From positions 372,001 to 436,000 of the forward strand of contig CAWCIP010000005.1 of assembly GCA_963795665.1 (NCBI GenBank): a stretch of 64,000 nt of DNA. Reading direction: 5' to 3'. This document shows positions 32,630 through 41,824 of the stretch, in pieces (the first letter of the stretch is position 1; each line of letters begins with the position of its first letter). Made by a program: the position numbers and the translations under genes. The notes beneath the pieces were generated by a model. That model saw only the letters and a program-made list of their open reading frames with translations. It searched no databases and was not told the origin of the DNA. Origin of the DNA: DASUPK01 sp963795665. Lineage in GTDB: Bacteria > Actinomycetota > Thermoleophilia > Solirubrobacterales > 70-9.

Positions 32630-34213
32630 TCACAGCCCGCGGCGCCCCAATACGAACGGCACCGTTCGCAACAGGGTCTTCACGTCCAGCCAAAGCGACC
32701 AGTTGGCGCCGTAGAGATAGTCGATCTTGACCATCTCGTTGAGCGGGATTCGAGCCGAGCCGAAAACCTGCCATGGACCCGTCATCCCGGGTGGGAGCTC
32801 GAGGCGCGAACGCCGCCAGCCCTCGATCCTGTCGTCCTCGTCGAGCACCAGCGGCCGGGGGCCGACCAGGGACATGTCGCCGCTCAGCACGTTGAACAAC
32901 TGGGGCAGCTCATCGAGCGAGATTTCGCGTAGGCGACTGCCGACCCGGGTGATTCGCGGGTCGTCCTTGATCTTAAAGAGGCCGCCATCTGCCTCATTGC
33001 GCGCTGCGAGGGCGGACTTCTGAGCATCAGCCCCGTCCACCATGGTGCGGAACTTGAGCATCTCGAACGGGACGCCGTGCCGGCCCATGCGCCGCTGCCG
33101 GAAGAGGACGGGGCCGCGGGAGTCGAGTTTGATCGCGATGGCGATCGCCGCCAGAAGCGGGGCGAGCGCGAGCAGGGTGAGACCGGCGCCGACAAAGTCG
33201 AACGAGCGCTTGACGGCCCCCGAGGAGCGGGTGAGGCCGAAGCGACGCATCCCGAGCAAGGTGATCCCGTCCACATCGTCCAGCTCGACCGACGAGCCCA
33301 CGACCTCGGGTAGCCGCGGCAGCACGCTCACTCTCAGCCCCATCGATTTCAGGCTCCGAGTCGTGTTCAAGAGGTCATCGGAGATCTCGCCACGCGGCGC
33401 GATGATCGCTCGCTCGATCTGCTCCGCGGTGAGCAAGCGCTCCAGGCTGCCGTTGAGGCCCGAATGGCCGTTCGAGCCGTTGCCGTTCGAGCCGTTGCCG
33501 TTCGAGCCGTTGAGGCTGGAGCGGGGCTTCGGCGCCATCGGCGCTCGCGCGACAATCCGCGCCTTCTGCCCCGGCATCTCATCGAACCGGCGCGTGATCC
33601 AGTTCGCCGTGTCGGCGTCGCCCAACACCAGGCATCGCTCCTCGCCGGACAAACCCCCGGCCAGGTGCCTTGCGAGGGCGCGAATCGTGACCATGCTCGC
33701 GAACAGCAGCGCCCAGACCCCGACGGCCTGGTCACGGCCGAATTGGCCATCGACGATCAGATCCCCAGCCAGCCAGATCAAGAGCGCGTAGAGCGTCGCA
33801 ACCCAGAACAGGGCCGGGACCTCGTCGAGTGTCGTCTTCTTGATCAGGTGCTCGTCGCGGTCGTACAGTCCCGTGATCTTTCCGACCAAGAGCACCAACG
33901 GAAGCGCGAGCAGGGCAAGGGGATTGAGGGCGTCGTTTCCCAGGATCGGCACACCGATCAGAACGGCGATCGCCGCCGAAGCGACGTCCGCGAGCGCGAG
34001 GCTGCGGCGGTAGATCGCATCCCGCCGATAGGTCGCATCGCGCAAACGGCCCTCGGGGATCTTGTCTTGAGTGCGCTGGTCGCGCGGCGCGAACCTGCGG
34101 GTCCGGAGGTGGGGGAGGGACGGGAAAGACCTCGCCGGATCGTCAAGTTCCGTCGGAGCGCGTATATCCGCCTCCGCAATACGGGGATCCAGCTGTATTT
34201 CCTGTTCGGCCAT
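32630..34213 (-). CDS. Polyprenyl-phosphate sugar-1-phosphate transferase (initiating EPS transferase)
   Basis: A 527-residue initiating glycosylphosphotransferase that loads the first sugar-1-phosphate onto undecaprenyl phosphate. The N-terminal half has four to five membrane helices, then a cytoplasmic CoA-binding-like domain. The C-terminal catalytic domain has KRSFDFVGAGLTLLALAPLL, RGPVLFRQRRMGRHGVPFEM, KFRTMVDG and DELPQLFNVLSGDMSLVGP-RPL, as in WbaP/EpsE/PglC-type enzymes. The linker holds an Asn-Gly-Ser repeat encoded by a 15-base DNA repeat. The start at MAEQEI follows GGAGTGGG. It opens the island and transcribes away from the next operon. Confidence 0.9.
   Translation of the reverse strand: MAEQEIQLDPRIAEADIRAPTELDDPARSFPSLPHLRTRRFAPRDQRTQDKIPEGRLRDATYRRDAIYRRSLALADVASAAIAVLIGVPILGNDALNPLALLALPLVLLVGKITGLYDRDEHLIKKTTLDEVPALFWVATLYALLIWLAGDLIVDGQFGRDQAVGVWALLFASMVTIRALARHLAGGLSGEERCLVLGDADTANWITRRFDEMPGQKARIVARAPMAPKPRSSLNGSNGNGSNGNGSNGHSGLNGSLERLLTAEQIERAIIAPRGEISDDLLNTTRSLKSMGLRVSVLPRLPEVVGSSVELDDVDGITLLGMRRFGLTRSSGAVKRSFDFVGAGLTLLALAPLLAAIAIAIKLDSRGPVLFRQRRMGRHGVPFEMLKFRTMVDGADAQKSALAARNEADGGLFKIKDDPRITRVGSRLREISLDELPQLFNVLSGDMSLVGPRPLVLDEDDRIEGWRRSRLELPPGMTGPWQVFGSARIPLNEMVKIDYLYGANWSLWLDVKTLLRTVPFVLGRRGL
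33470..33514 (-). repeat. 15-base tandem repeat encoding an Asn-Gly-Ser linker
   Basis: Three in-frame tandem copies of GTTCGAGCCGTTGCC (the last differs at its last two bases) encode Gly-Asn-Gly-Ser-Asn units in the linker of the sugar-phosphate transferase. Copy number is expected to change by slippage without breaking the frame. Confidence 0.85.
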
Positions 34214-34358
34214 CGTCGCCCACTCCGACAAACGACTGTCGTCGGCGTTGCGGGACGCGCCTGCACCACAGATCCAACGTAATTGGAACCGATCCTCCGG
34301 CCCTCCAGGTGCGCGGGAGAATCGCGGCCCGCGCGACGTTGGTGCCACAGAGCGGTTC

Positions 34359-35636
34359 ATGGAAGTCGAGCTTCGAGATCAGATCAACACGCGGTCGGCC
34401 CCCACCGCCCTGCCAAGCTGCCGGTTCTGCTCGGCGCCCCTGCGCCACACGTTCGTCGACCTAGGCATGTCGCCGCTTTGCGAGAGCTATGTTCTCCCGG
34501 AGGGCCTCGGGGCGATGGAGCCCTTCTATCCGCTGCACGTTCGCGTCTGCGAGCAGTGCCTGCTGGTACAGCTCGAGGAGCTGGTGGCGCCGGAGGAGAT
34601 CTTCACGGAGTACGCGTACTTCTCCTCCTATTCGGATTCCTGGGTCGCCCACGCCCGCGATTACGTGGAGTCGGTGGTCGAGCGCTTCGGGCTGGGCGCG
34701 GACAGCCAGGTGGTGGAGCTGGCCAGCAACGACGGCTACCTGCTCCAGCATCTCGTCGAGCGGGGCATACCGGCGCTTGGGGTCGAGCCCGCTGCGAACG
34801 TCGCGGAAGTCGCCCGGGAGCGGGGGATCGAGACCGTGGTCGAGTTCTTCGGCCGGGAGCTCGCGTCTCGCCTCGTGGCCGAGGGCCGCCAGGCGGACCT
34901 GCTGGTGGCGAACAACGTGTTCGCCCACGTCCCCGACCTCAACGATTTCACCGCCGGCATGCAGCGATTGCTGGCGCCGCAGGGCGTGATCACGATCGAG
35001 TTCCCTCATCTGGCGCGGCTGATCGAGGGGAACCAGTTCGACACCATTTACCACGAGCACTTCTCCTACTTCTCTTTCCTCACCGCACAGACCGTGCTTG
35101 GGGCTCACGGCCTCGAGGTTTTCGACGTCGACGAACTCCCCACGCACGGCGGCTCGCTGCGGGTGTACGCACAGCGGAGCGGAGGCGCCGGCCATTCGGT
35201 CAGCGCCCGGGTGACGGAGCTTGCCGAACGCGAGCGGGAGCTCGACCTGGACCGGCTGGAGGGATACAGCGCGTTCGCGCCGCGAGTGACCGAGACCAAG
35301 TGGAACCTGGTCGAGTTCCTGATCGATTGCCGCCGCGATGGCAAACGCGTCGCCGGCTACGGCGCACCCGGCAAGGGGAACACGCTGCTCAACTACTGCG
35401 GCATCCGCGCCGACCTGCTCGAGTTCACGGTCGACCGCAACCCGTACAAGCAGGGACAGTTTCTGCCCGGCACCCGGATCCCGATCCACCATCCCGAGGC
35501 CTCGGAGCAGGCCCGTCCTGACTTCATCCTGATTCTTCCCTGGAACCTGACCGACGAGATCGTCGCTCAGCTCTCCCACGTGCGCGACTGGGGCGGGCGC
35601 TTCGTGGTCCCGATCCCGGAGGTGAAGGTCATATGA
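34359..35636 (+). CDS. Class I SAM-dependent C-methyltransferase (NDP-hexose type)
   Basis: A 425-residue methyltransferase of the NDP-sugar 3-C-methyltransferase type (TylC3-like). The N-terminal zinc module has CRFCSAPL and CEQC with further cysteine; the SAM domain has VVELASNDGYLLQHLVERG and LLVANNVFAHVPD; the C-terminal domain has YGAPGKGNTLLNYCGI. Such enzymes add a methyl branch to a keto-sugar nucleotide. The ATG at MEVELRD fits the family start. The stop overlaps the cytidylyltransferase start (ATGA). First gene of a five-gene overlapping operon. Confidence 0.87.
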   Translation: MEVELRDQINTRSAPTALPSCRFCSAPLRHTFVDLGMSPLCESYVLPEGLGAMEPFYPLHVRVCEQCLLVQLEELVAPEEIFTEYAYFSSYSDSWVAHARDYVESVVERFGLGADSQVVELASNDGYLLQHLVERGIPALGVEPAANVAEVARERGIETVVEFFGRELASRLVAEGRQADLLVANNVFAHVPDLNDFTAGMQRLLAPQGVITIEFPHLARLIEGNQFDTIYHEHFSYFSFLTAQTVLGAHGLEVFDVDELPTHGGSLRVYAQRSGGAGHSVSARVTELAERERELDLDRLEGYSAFAPRVTETKWNLVEFLIDCRRDGKRVAGYGAPGKGNTLLNYCGIRADLLEFTVDRNPYKQGQFLPGTRIPIHHPEASEQARPDFILILPWNLTDEIVAQLSHVRDWGGRFVVPIPEVKVI

Positions 35637-36451
35637 AGGTGGTGATCTTCTGCGGCGGCCAGGGACTGCGGATGCGAGAGGCATCCGAGGTCGTGCCCAA
35701 GCCGATGGTTCCGATCGGCCCGCGGCCGGTCCTCTGGCACGTGATGAAGTACTACGCCCACTTCGGCTTCACCGACTTCGTGCTCTGCCTCGGCTACAAG
35801 GCCGAGGCGATCAAGCAGTTCTTCCTCACCTACAACGAGGCGATGGCGAACGACTTCGTGCTGTCCAACGGCGGCGCGGACGTCCACCTGCTGAAGACCG
35901 ACATCCACGACTGGAACATCACCTTCGTCGACACCGGCCTGCGGGCGCCGATCGGCGAGCGCCTGCGCGCCGTGCGCCACCTGCTGGCCGACGACGAGCT
36001 CTTCCTCGCCAACTATGGCGACACGCTGACCGACGCCAACCTGCCCGCGATGATCGCCCGCGCCAGGGATGAACAGGCGACGGCGAGCTTCCTCGCGGTG
36101 CGCCCCAACTACAGCTTCCACGTGGTCTCGATGGCCGACGACGGTCGTGTCAGGGCGATGCGGGACGTGATGGGCTCCGACCTCTGGATCAACGGCGGCT
36201 ACTTCATCCTGCGCCGAGAGTTTCTCGACCAGCTACGTCCCGGTGAGGACCTCGTGGAAGAGCCGCTGCAGCGCCTGCTGCAGTCGGGAAAGGTGCTCGC
36301 ACAGCGGCACGAGGGGTTCTGGGCCCCGATGGACACGCTGAAGGACAAGCAGTGGCTCGAGACGCTGCACGAAAGCGGTGACGCTCCCTGGCAGGTCTGG
36401 GACCCGGATCGCAACCTGCAGCGCGACCTCGAGTACGCGGCGTCTGGATGA
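35633..36451 (+). CDS. Glucose-1-phosphate cytidylyltransferase-like nucleotidyltransferase
   Basis: A 272-residue nucleotidyltransferase with the signature MKVVIFCGGQGLRMREASEV, PMVPIGPRPVLWHVMKYYAH, FVDTGLRAPIGERLRAV and FWAPMDTLKDKQWLETL. This is the RfbF (CDP-glucose pyrophosphorylase) layout. It supplies a nucleotide-sugar for the surrounding genes. A dehydratase partner is not in this operon; the one at 9482 could serve (inference). ATGA overlaps on both sides. Confidence 0.88.
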   Translation: MKVVIFCGGQGLRMREASEVVPKPMVPIGPRPVLWHVMKYYAHFGFTDFVLCLGYKAEAIKQFFLTYNEAMANDFVLSNGGADVHLLKTDIHDWNITFVDTGLRAPIGERLRAVRHLLADDELFLANYGDTLTDANLPAMIARARDEQATASFLAVRPNYSFHVVSMADDGRVRAMRDVMGSDLWINGGYFILRREFLDQLRPGEDLVEEPLQRLLQSGKVLAQRHEGFWAPMDTLKDKQWLETLHESGDAPWQVWDPDRNLQRDLEYAASG

Positions 36452-37107
36452 TGCTGCCACTGCTCTTCGGCGGGCAGAACGGTTCCTCTACCCGCGCGCT
36501 CGCGATCGGGGCCCATCCGGACGACATCGAGATCGGCTGCGCCGGGACGCTCCTGAAGCTGATCGAAAGCTCGGCGGTCTCCGAGATCCTCTGGGTGGTC
36601 CTGAGCGGTGAGGGAGAGCGCGCCGAGGAGGCGAGACGAAGCGCCGAGGCACTGCTCGACGGCGTCCCGGACAGCGAGGTGATGATCTGCGACTTCCCGG
36701 ACGGCTTCTTCCCCTACGAGGGCAAGAAGGTGAAGGACTTCTTCGAAGATCTGAAGAGGGAGTTCTTGCCGGATGTCGTCTTCACGCATCAGCGCGACGA
36801 CCTCCACCAGGACCACCGAGTCACCTGCGAGCTGACCTGGAACACCTTCCGCGACCACCTGATCCTCGAGTACGAGGTGCCGAAGTACGACGGCGACATG
36901 AGCGCGCCCAACGCGTTCGTCCCCCTCTCCGAGCGCCTCTCGCAGCGCAAGATCGAGCACCTGATGGACCACTTCGCCTCCCAGCGATCCAAGCACTGGT
37001 TCCAGGAGGACCTGTTCTCGAGCCTGCTGCGTCTGCGGGGGATGGAGTGCAACTCGCCGAGCTCCCACGCGGAGGCGTTCTTCTGCCGCAAGGCAGTGCT
37101 GGCATGA
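36448..37107 (+). CDS. PIG-L family deacetylase
   Basis: A 219-residue zinc-dependent deacetylase of the LmbE/PIG-L family. The metal site AHPDD lies at about residue 22 (GAHPDDIEIGCAGTLLKL), the partner His in HQRDDLHQDHR near residue 115. It removes acetyl groups from amino sugars or their lipid/nucleotide carriers. In this operon it may act on an N-acetylated sugar made by the neighbours. The start overlaps the previous stop. Confidence 0.88.
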   Translation: MMLPLLFGGQNGSSTRALAIGAHPDDIEIGCAGTLLKLIESSAVSEILWVVLSGEGERAEEARRSAEALLDGVPDSEVMICDFPDGFFPYEGKKVKDFFEDLKREFLPDVVFTHQRDDLHQDHRVTCELTWNTFRDHLILEYEVPKYDGDMSAPNAFVPLSERLSQRKIEHLMDHFASQRSKHWFQEDLFSSLLRLRGMECNSPSSHAEAFFCRKAVLA

Positions 37108-37808
37108 CCGTGCTCTCCGCCGGCCGGCCGGAGGCGCTCGTGACGGGTGCGAGCAGCGGCATCGGCGCGGCCACCTGCCGAATGCTCCGCGAGCAGGGCT
37201 GGTACGTGGCGGGTGTAGCGCGCCGGCCGAGCCCCGAGGCGAGCGTCTCACTGCAGCTGGACGTCACGTCGTTTGGCCGGCTGGCTGCGGCGCTTCGCGT
37301 CGTGCCGGAACTCCGCCTGCTCGTGCACTGCGCCGCCACGGTTCAGCCCGTGGGGTCGCTGCTGGACAGCGATCCGGTCGAGTGGCGGCGAGCCGTCGAG
37401 GTCAACCTGATCGGAACGTACAACGTCCTGCGGGCCGGTCTGACCGGCGGGCTGGCGTCCAGGGGAGGCCTCGCGATCCACATCACTACCGGCGCCGCGA
37501 GCAATGCCAAGCCCCACTGGAGCGCCTACGCCGCCTCGAAGGCGGGTGCTGAGCATCTCGTCCGGTCCGCGGCAGCCGACCTCGGCGACAACGGCTGCGC
37601 CGTCTGCGCGCTCGATCCGGGGATCACCGAGACCGCCATGCAGGAGAGAGTCCGCGCGCTCGACTTCCCCGGTCGCGAGCGCTTCGTCAGGGCCCATCGG
37701 GCGGGAGAGAGCCGCATTCCCGATGAGATCGCGGCCGCCGTGTGCGAGCTCTCGCGCCGGGATCCCAGGGACCTGAACGGGAAGACCTTCCGGGTGGGTG
37801 CCCTGTGA
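37104..37808 (+). CDS. Short-chain dehydrogenase/reductase
   Basis: A 234-residue SDR with VTGASSGIGAATCRML, NAD(P) binding; LLVHCAATVQP in place of the common NNAG; catalytic Ser region HITTGAAS and YAASK. It presumably reduces or oxidises a keto-sugar intermediate. The C-terminus ends with LNGKTFRVGAL. Overlaps on both sides (ATGA, GTGA) show it is a fixed member of the operon. Confidence 0.87.
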   Translation: MTVLSAGRPEALVTGASSGIGAATCRMLREQGWYVAGVARRPSPEASVSLQLDVTSFGRLAAALRVVPELRLLVHCAATVQPVGSLLDSDPVEWRRAVEVNLIGTYNVLRAGLTGGLASRGGLAIHITTGAASNAKPHWSAYAASKAGAEHLVRSAAADLGDNGCAVCALDPGITETAMQERVRALDFPGRERFVRAHRAGESRIPDEIAAAVCELSRRDPRDLNGKTFRVGAL

Positions 37809-39217
37809 TCGGCCCCGGGACGAGCGACGGCGGGCGCGCGGCGCACGAGCTCGCGCAGCGGCTGTTCCCGCTCTGCCGGAGCCTCACCGGAAGCGGCGTG
37901 CGGGCCACCTTCGACCTGCTTGAGGAGCAGATCCCGATCCGGCGCACCGAGATCCCCAGCGGCACGAAGGTGTTCGACTGGACCGTTCCGGACGAATGGA
38001 ACATCAGGGACGCCTACATCGCGGCCGAGGACGGCACCAGGGTCGTCGACTTCCGCCGTTCGTCGCTTCACGTCGTCTCCTACAGCGAGCCCGTGCGGAC
38101 GAGGTTGCCGCTCGAGGAGCTGCGCGAACACCTGCATACGCTGCCCGACCAGCCCGACCTGGTTCCCTATCGCACCTCCTACTACGAGCGCACCTGGGGT
38201 TTCTGCCTCTCCCATCGACAGCTGCTCGATCTCGAGCCGGGTGAGTACGAGGTCGTCATCGACTCGAGCCTCGAACCCGGACACCTCTCGTTCGCCGAGT
38301 GCGAGATCGAGGGTGAGGGAGAGGGAGAGGTGCTCATCTCGACCTACGTCTGCCACCCCTCGCTCGCCAACGACAACCTCTCCGGGATCGTGGTCGCCGC
38401 CATGCTCGCCAGGGAGCTCCTGGGGCGTCGACTTCGGCACTCCTATCGCTTCCTGTTCGCTCCCGGGACGATCGGGCCGCTCGCCTGGCTGCACCAGAAC
38501 CGCGAGCGGCTCGACCGGGTCGTCCATGGACTGACGCTGGCCTGCATCGGCGACGGCGGTCCCCTGACCTATAAGCGCAGCCGGCGCGGCGATGCCGAGA
38601 TCGACCAGGCGGTGGAGACGGTCTTGAGGGACTCCGGCGCGCCGCACCGGGTGCTCCCCTGGGAGCCGTGGGGCGGCGACGAGCGCCAGTTCGGCTCGCC
38701 GGGATTCGACCTGCCGGTTGGCTCGCTGACGCGAACGCCCCACGGAGAGTTCGACGGCTATCACACGTCCGCCGACGACCTGGGCCGAATCCGGCCAGAA
38801 TCGCTCTCGGGGGCGATCAACGCCTGTCTCGCGATCGTCGAAGCGCTCGAGACGAACCGCACCTGCACGAACTTGAGCCCGTTCGGGGAGCCGCAGCTCG
38901 GGCGCCGCGGCCTGTATCGGTCCGCAGGCGGGGCCGTGGCCACGCCTGACGACGAACGCGCTCTGCTCTGGGTGCTCAACCAGAGCGATGGCGCCTCCAG
39001 CCTGCTCGACATCGCAGCTCGTTCCGGATTGACCTACGGGACCGTCGAGCGCGCCGCGGAACGGCTTGAGCGGGCCGAGCTGCTCGCGACCGGCTCGGAG
39101 CGTGCCGGCGCCCACCCCCGGTCCGAGCTGTGGCGGATGGAAGGCCGGAGCGCTCCCAACCGTTTGATAGTTGAGGCAATCAACCCAGATGGACGCACGA
39201 GAACGGCATCGAGGTGA
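37805..39217 (+). CDS. DUF4910/DUF2172 aminopeptidase-like protein with a C-terminal winged helix
   Basis: A 470-residue protein. The central domain is zinc-peptidase-like (M28-type) with STYVCHPSLANDNLSGIVVA, GDERQFGSP and FDGYHTSADD as candidate metal ligands (His, Asp, Glu, Asp, His). The N-terminal part (YERTWGFCLSHRQLLDL) belongs to the DUF4910 family. The last about 90 residues form a winged-helix-like module (WVLNQSDGASSLLDIAARSG). The family travels with polysaccharide genes but its reaction is not established; it may cleave an amide on an amino-sugar or amino-acid substituent. GTG start, GTGA overlap. Confidence 0.85.
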   Translation: MIGPGTSDGGRAAHELAQRLFPLCRSLTGSGVRATFDLLEEQIPIRRTEIPSGTKVFDWTVPDEWNIRDAYIAAEDGTRVVDFRRSSLHVVSYSEPVRTRLPLEELREHLHTLPDQPDLVPYRTSYYERTWGFCLSHRQLLDLEPGEYEVVIDSSLEPGHLSFAECEIEGEGEGEVLISTYVCHPSLANDNLSGIVVAAMLARELLGRRLRHSYRFLFAPGTIGPLAWLHQNRERLDRVVHGLTLACIGDGGPLTYKRSRRGDAEIDQAVETVLRDSGAPHRVLPWEPWGGDERQFGSPGFDLPVGSLTRTPHGEFDGYHTSADDLGRIRPESLSGAINACLAIVEALETNRTCTNLSPFGEPQLGRRGLYRSAGGAVATPDDERALLWVLNQSDGASSLLDIAARSGLTYGTVERAAERLERAELLATGSERAGAHPRSELWRMEGRSAPNRLIVEAINPDGRTRTASR

Positions 39218-39301
39218 CTTTGCGCGGGCGTCAAGCCAGCGGTCACGCGGGATACATGCGCAAGGCTGGTTGCGCTCCCCGGACGTTCGCGCTTTCAGCC
39301 G

Positions 39302-39376
39302 GTCGGTCCGACGTTGAAGCCGGGAGACATAGTCGAGGACCGCGCGGCGGCCGAGATCATGGCCACGCTGGACTAG
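39302..39376 (+). pseudogene. Fragment of the RCDG-type two-domain gene (N-terminal 25 codons)
   Basis: The 25 codons VGPTLKPGDIVEDRAAAEIM-ATLD, then TAG, are close to the first 25 residues of the gene at 41825 (RRLRPGDVVEVRAPAEILAT). The frame then stops. It lies 85 bases after the DUF4910 stop, so the order DUF4910 then this gene repeats the arrangement seen further down. It is a leftover of duplication or rearrangement. Confidence 0.7.
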
Positions 39377-39632
39377 GACGGGTCGCTCCGGGCTCTGTCC
39401 ATAGGTGGGTTTGGTGGCCCCTCCCGGCCCCTGATCCGCTCCAAATCGGCCCCCTTGAAGCGGCGTTCGGGACGCCGATCTCCATGGTCCTGCCACAAAG
39501 GGGGACATGGGCGGTCGGGCGGGAGCTGGAACATCTACAGCAAGGGCGCACCAGCAGCGACAGCCCAGGCCGTGGAAGCCCAGCAATACGGGCGACCAGG
39601 AATGCCACGAGCGCGACGGTTGCCGAGACGAC

Positions 39633-41024
39633 TCAGGCAGCCGTCAGCACCAGGACCCAGTCCGGGTCCCCGCCGCCGTTCTCCCCGGGAGGCGAGAACC
39701 TACGGGTGCCGGCGTTGCCGAACGGTGAGCCCAGGACGCGCCGGTAGGTCCCGTTGGTGGGGTCGTACCAGCGGGCCCGGACGCGCGCCGCGAGCTTGCT
39801 CATGTCAACACCGATTGTCTGCCCTTCGGGGACGTATGCCATGGCCAGCCTGCCGTCGGGCGTACGCGCGGCGGTGACGTAGTTGCTGTCCTGGACGCTG
39901 CCGGTTGCCGCAGTACGAGCCGTACCCCGAGACGACCACGAGATGGTCGTCATCGGGCACCAGGTCGAACCAGCGACGCCGCGCGAAGAGGTTGGTCGCG
40001 TAAGTCATTTGCCGCGAGCCCAGGGTGTCGAGGCGCCCCTGCCACCCCTTCAGGAACTGCCATGTGTACTTGTTTCCGTAGAACTGCCCAGCGGCCCCGC
40101 TCAACAGGGTCCAGTACTCCTGGCGCCGCAGCGTCCTTGGTCCCCTGTAGTCGTGCTCACCCTCGTAGTTCGCCTCGACCATGAAGACGGGCAGGAAATC
40201 CTCACGGCGATACTCCTTCAGCACCCGTGCATAGGTCGGAAAATACGTGTAGGCGGCATCGAGTGAGATCAGGCCCTTCCAATTGGTGTCGTCCAGGGAG
40301 CCGCTGTCGAGAAAGTTCAACTCGGCGGTCTGCAGATGATTCGGATCGGTGGCTTTGATGCCGCGCGCGACCGCGAGGGCGAGCGCATCGTCGGATGGAG
40401 TCCGCCAGGTTTGGAAATCGTTGCCGCTCATCCAGACGATGTTGGGGAACTTCCTGTAGCGCAATCCGAGGTACCGACCAAAGGCGTACGCCTTCGCCAA
40501 CCCATTGTCGCGCAGGACGCTCAGCCAGCCCCCTGTCTCGATTGGATCGAGGAACACGGCCATCCTCTGCCTGGCCGCGAGGCGGATCATCGCGTCGGCG
40601 CGGGCGAAGTAAGCCTCGTTCGGTGTCGAGAGATCACCTCCCGTCTGAACGGACGGATCCCGTCGTACGTGCTGCCGTCCGCCCGCCCGCCCGTGTAGCT
40701 GTTACAGAGAAGGTTTACCCACACAGTGTTGAAGCCCGCGGCCTTGCGGTTGACCAGGAAGTTTTTGGCTTGCTTTACGGAGACGTTGACGAACAGGGCC
40801 TGCGGAGAATCGCCGACGATCAAGAATGGGTGGTTGCGGTGATCGACCAGGTACCGGCGGTTGGAGGAGACCCCGAGAGGAAAGGTCGCATCGCGCGCCG
40901 CGGTCGACCTCACGGGTGGGGCTGTCTCTACGCCGGCGGGTTCTGGGGCGGCGCCGCACCCGGCAACCACAACGATCCCACCAGCGCCCGCCAGCGCGAG
41001 GGCAGCTCGGGTCCGCAGCCTCAT
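39633..41024 (-). pseudogene. Secreted glycoside hydrolase (DUF4038/apiosidase-like), two frameshifts
   Basis: Three adjoining frames join into one lipoprotein glycoside hydrolase of about 460 residues. The start MRLRTRAALALAGAGGIVVV-AGC is a lipoprotein signal with a good ribosome site (GGAGGCTC). Next comes the DUF4038 N-terminal part (FPLGVSSNRRYLVDHRNHPF, LIVGDSPQALF), then the TIM-barrel part with LDPIETGGW, WMSGNDF and FMVEANYEGEHDYRG. The C-terminal part carries the collagen-binding-like beta domain (ARWYDPTNGTYRRVLG). Frame breaks are near 40640 and near 39915. It may trim the polysaccharide. Confidence 0.75.
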
Positions 41025-41439
41025 GAGCCTCCGATCAACGAACGAGATCGGCACTCGTTCGGGCGGAGTCCTCCACCACCCGGCGGCTCCATCAAGCCGG
41101 AGCTCTTGCCTCCGATGAATGAGGAACGGACGATTGGTGGTATCCCGGGCGCGACCCCGGCGATGCGGGCGTGTACAGCCGTGCGCTTGGACATTCGACA
41201 GGTGGCTCGGAGCTTCCGTTGGGCCGGCCAGACCCGCCCATCTAACGATGCGGCGTGCGGCGGAATTCCACGGTCGCATCCCCGGCTCGCCGTGCTCTCG
41301 TCGCGGCAGGGACAGCGATACGCTGCAAGCGCTGAGTGGGACAGCAGCGGAGGTAAGGCGGCACCGGACCAGTTGCAAGCTGTCCTGCCGCAGCTGGTCG
41401 TGAACGCGGCTAATCGGCGGCCGGTTGCCGATATCGGCA
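41025..41439. other. Intergenic stretch without a recognisable gene
   Basis: Long open frames occur here, but none has family features or clear codon bias. I see no promoter or RNA motif that I can defend. It probably holds the promoter of the hydrolase gene and decayed coding sequence. Confidence 0.4.
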
Positions 41440-41657
41440 AGCGATTTGCTGCTTTGGCACTGAACCAGAGTGATGGCCGCTCCAGCTTGATCGAGATCGC
41501 ACGCCGCTCCGGGTCGCCAGCTTCGCTCGAGTTCGTCGCAAGCAACTCCGCTCGCTCCAGCCGCTCGGCGGCCCGGCCGACGACTTCGTATGTCGCACGC
41601 GCCGAAGCAGCCGATCAGGACCGGAAGACTGGACGCTCCCGATCGTTAGATAAATGA
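41440..41657 (+). pseudogene. Remnant of a second DUF4910 C-terminal domain
   Basis: The frame reading LALNQSDGRSSLIEIARRSG matches the WVLNQSDGASSLLDIAARSG winged-helix region of the intact DUF4910 protein. The rest of the domain is not preserved in one frame (only scattered similarity continues), and the upstream catalytic domain is absent. It is followed after about 170 bases by the RCDG-type gene, as the intact copy is followed by an RCDG fragment. Confidence 0.65.
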
Positions 41658-41824
41658 GGCGACCTAGTCATGGGTCGGCTTGCCCCGGGCGAAAGGAACA
41701 ACAGATGCGGACGATCTATCTGAACGCTTTGCTGGATGACCGTAAGTGCCGCCATCGACTGCACCGGAGCGCCCTCCGCGACCGTGTCACCTGCGCGTCA
41801 TAAGGACCAAGGAGTTATCCGAAC

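Noticed and set aside
33470..33514. Possible CRISPR-like array (short repeats)
   Set aside because: Repeats are tandem without spacers, in frame inside a gene, and there are no cas genes in the window.
37526..39586. A 686-codon minus-strand open frame across the SDR and DUF4910 genes
   Set aside because: It lies opposite two well-supported genes and shows only Arg/Gly/Val-rich filler without family features.
40395..41657. A 420-codon plus-strand open frame over the hydrolase region
   Set aside because: Most of it is antisense to the hydrolase gene. Only its last part, a DUF4910 C-terminal remnant, has recognisable coding content.
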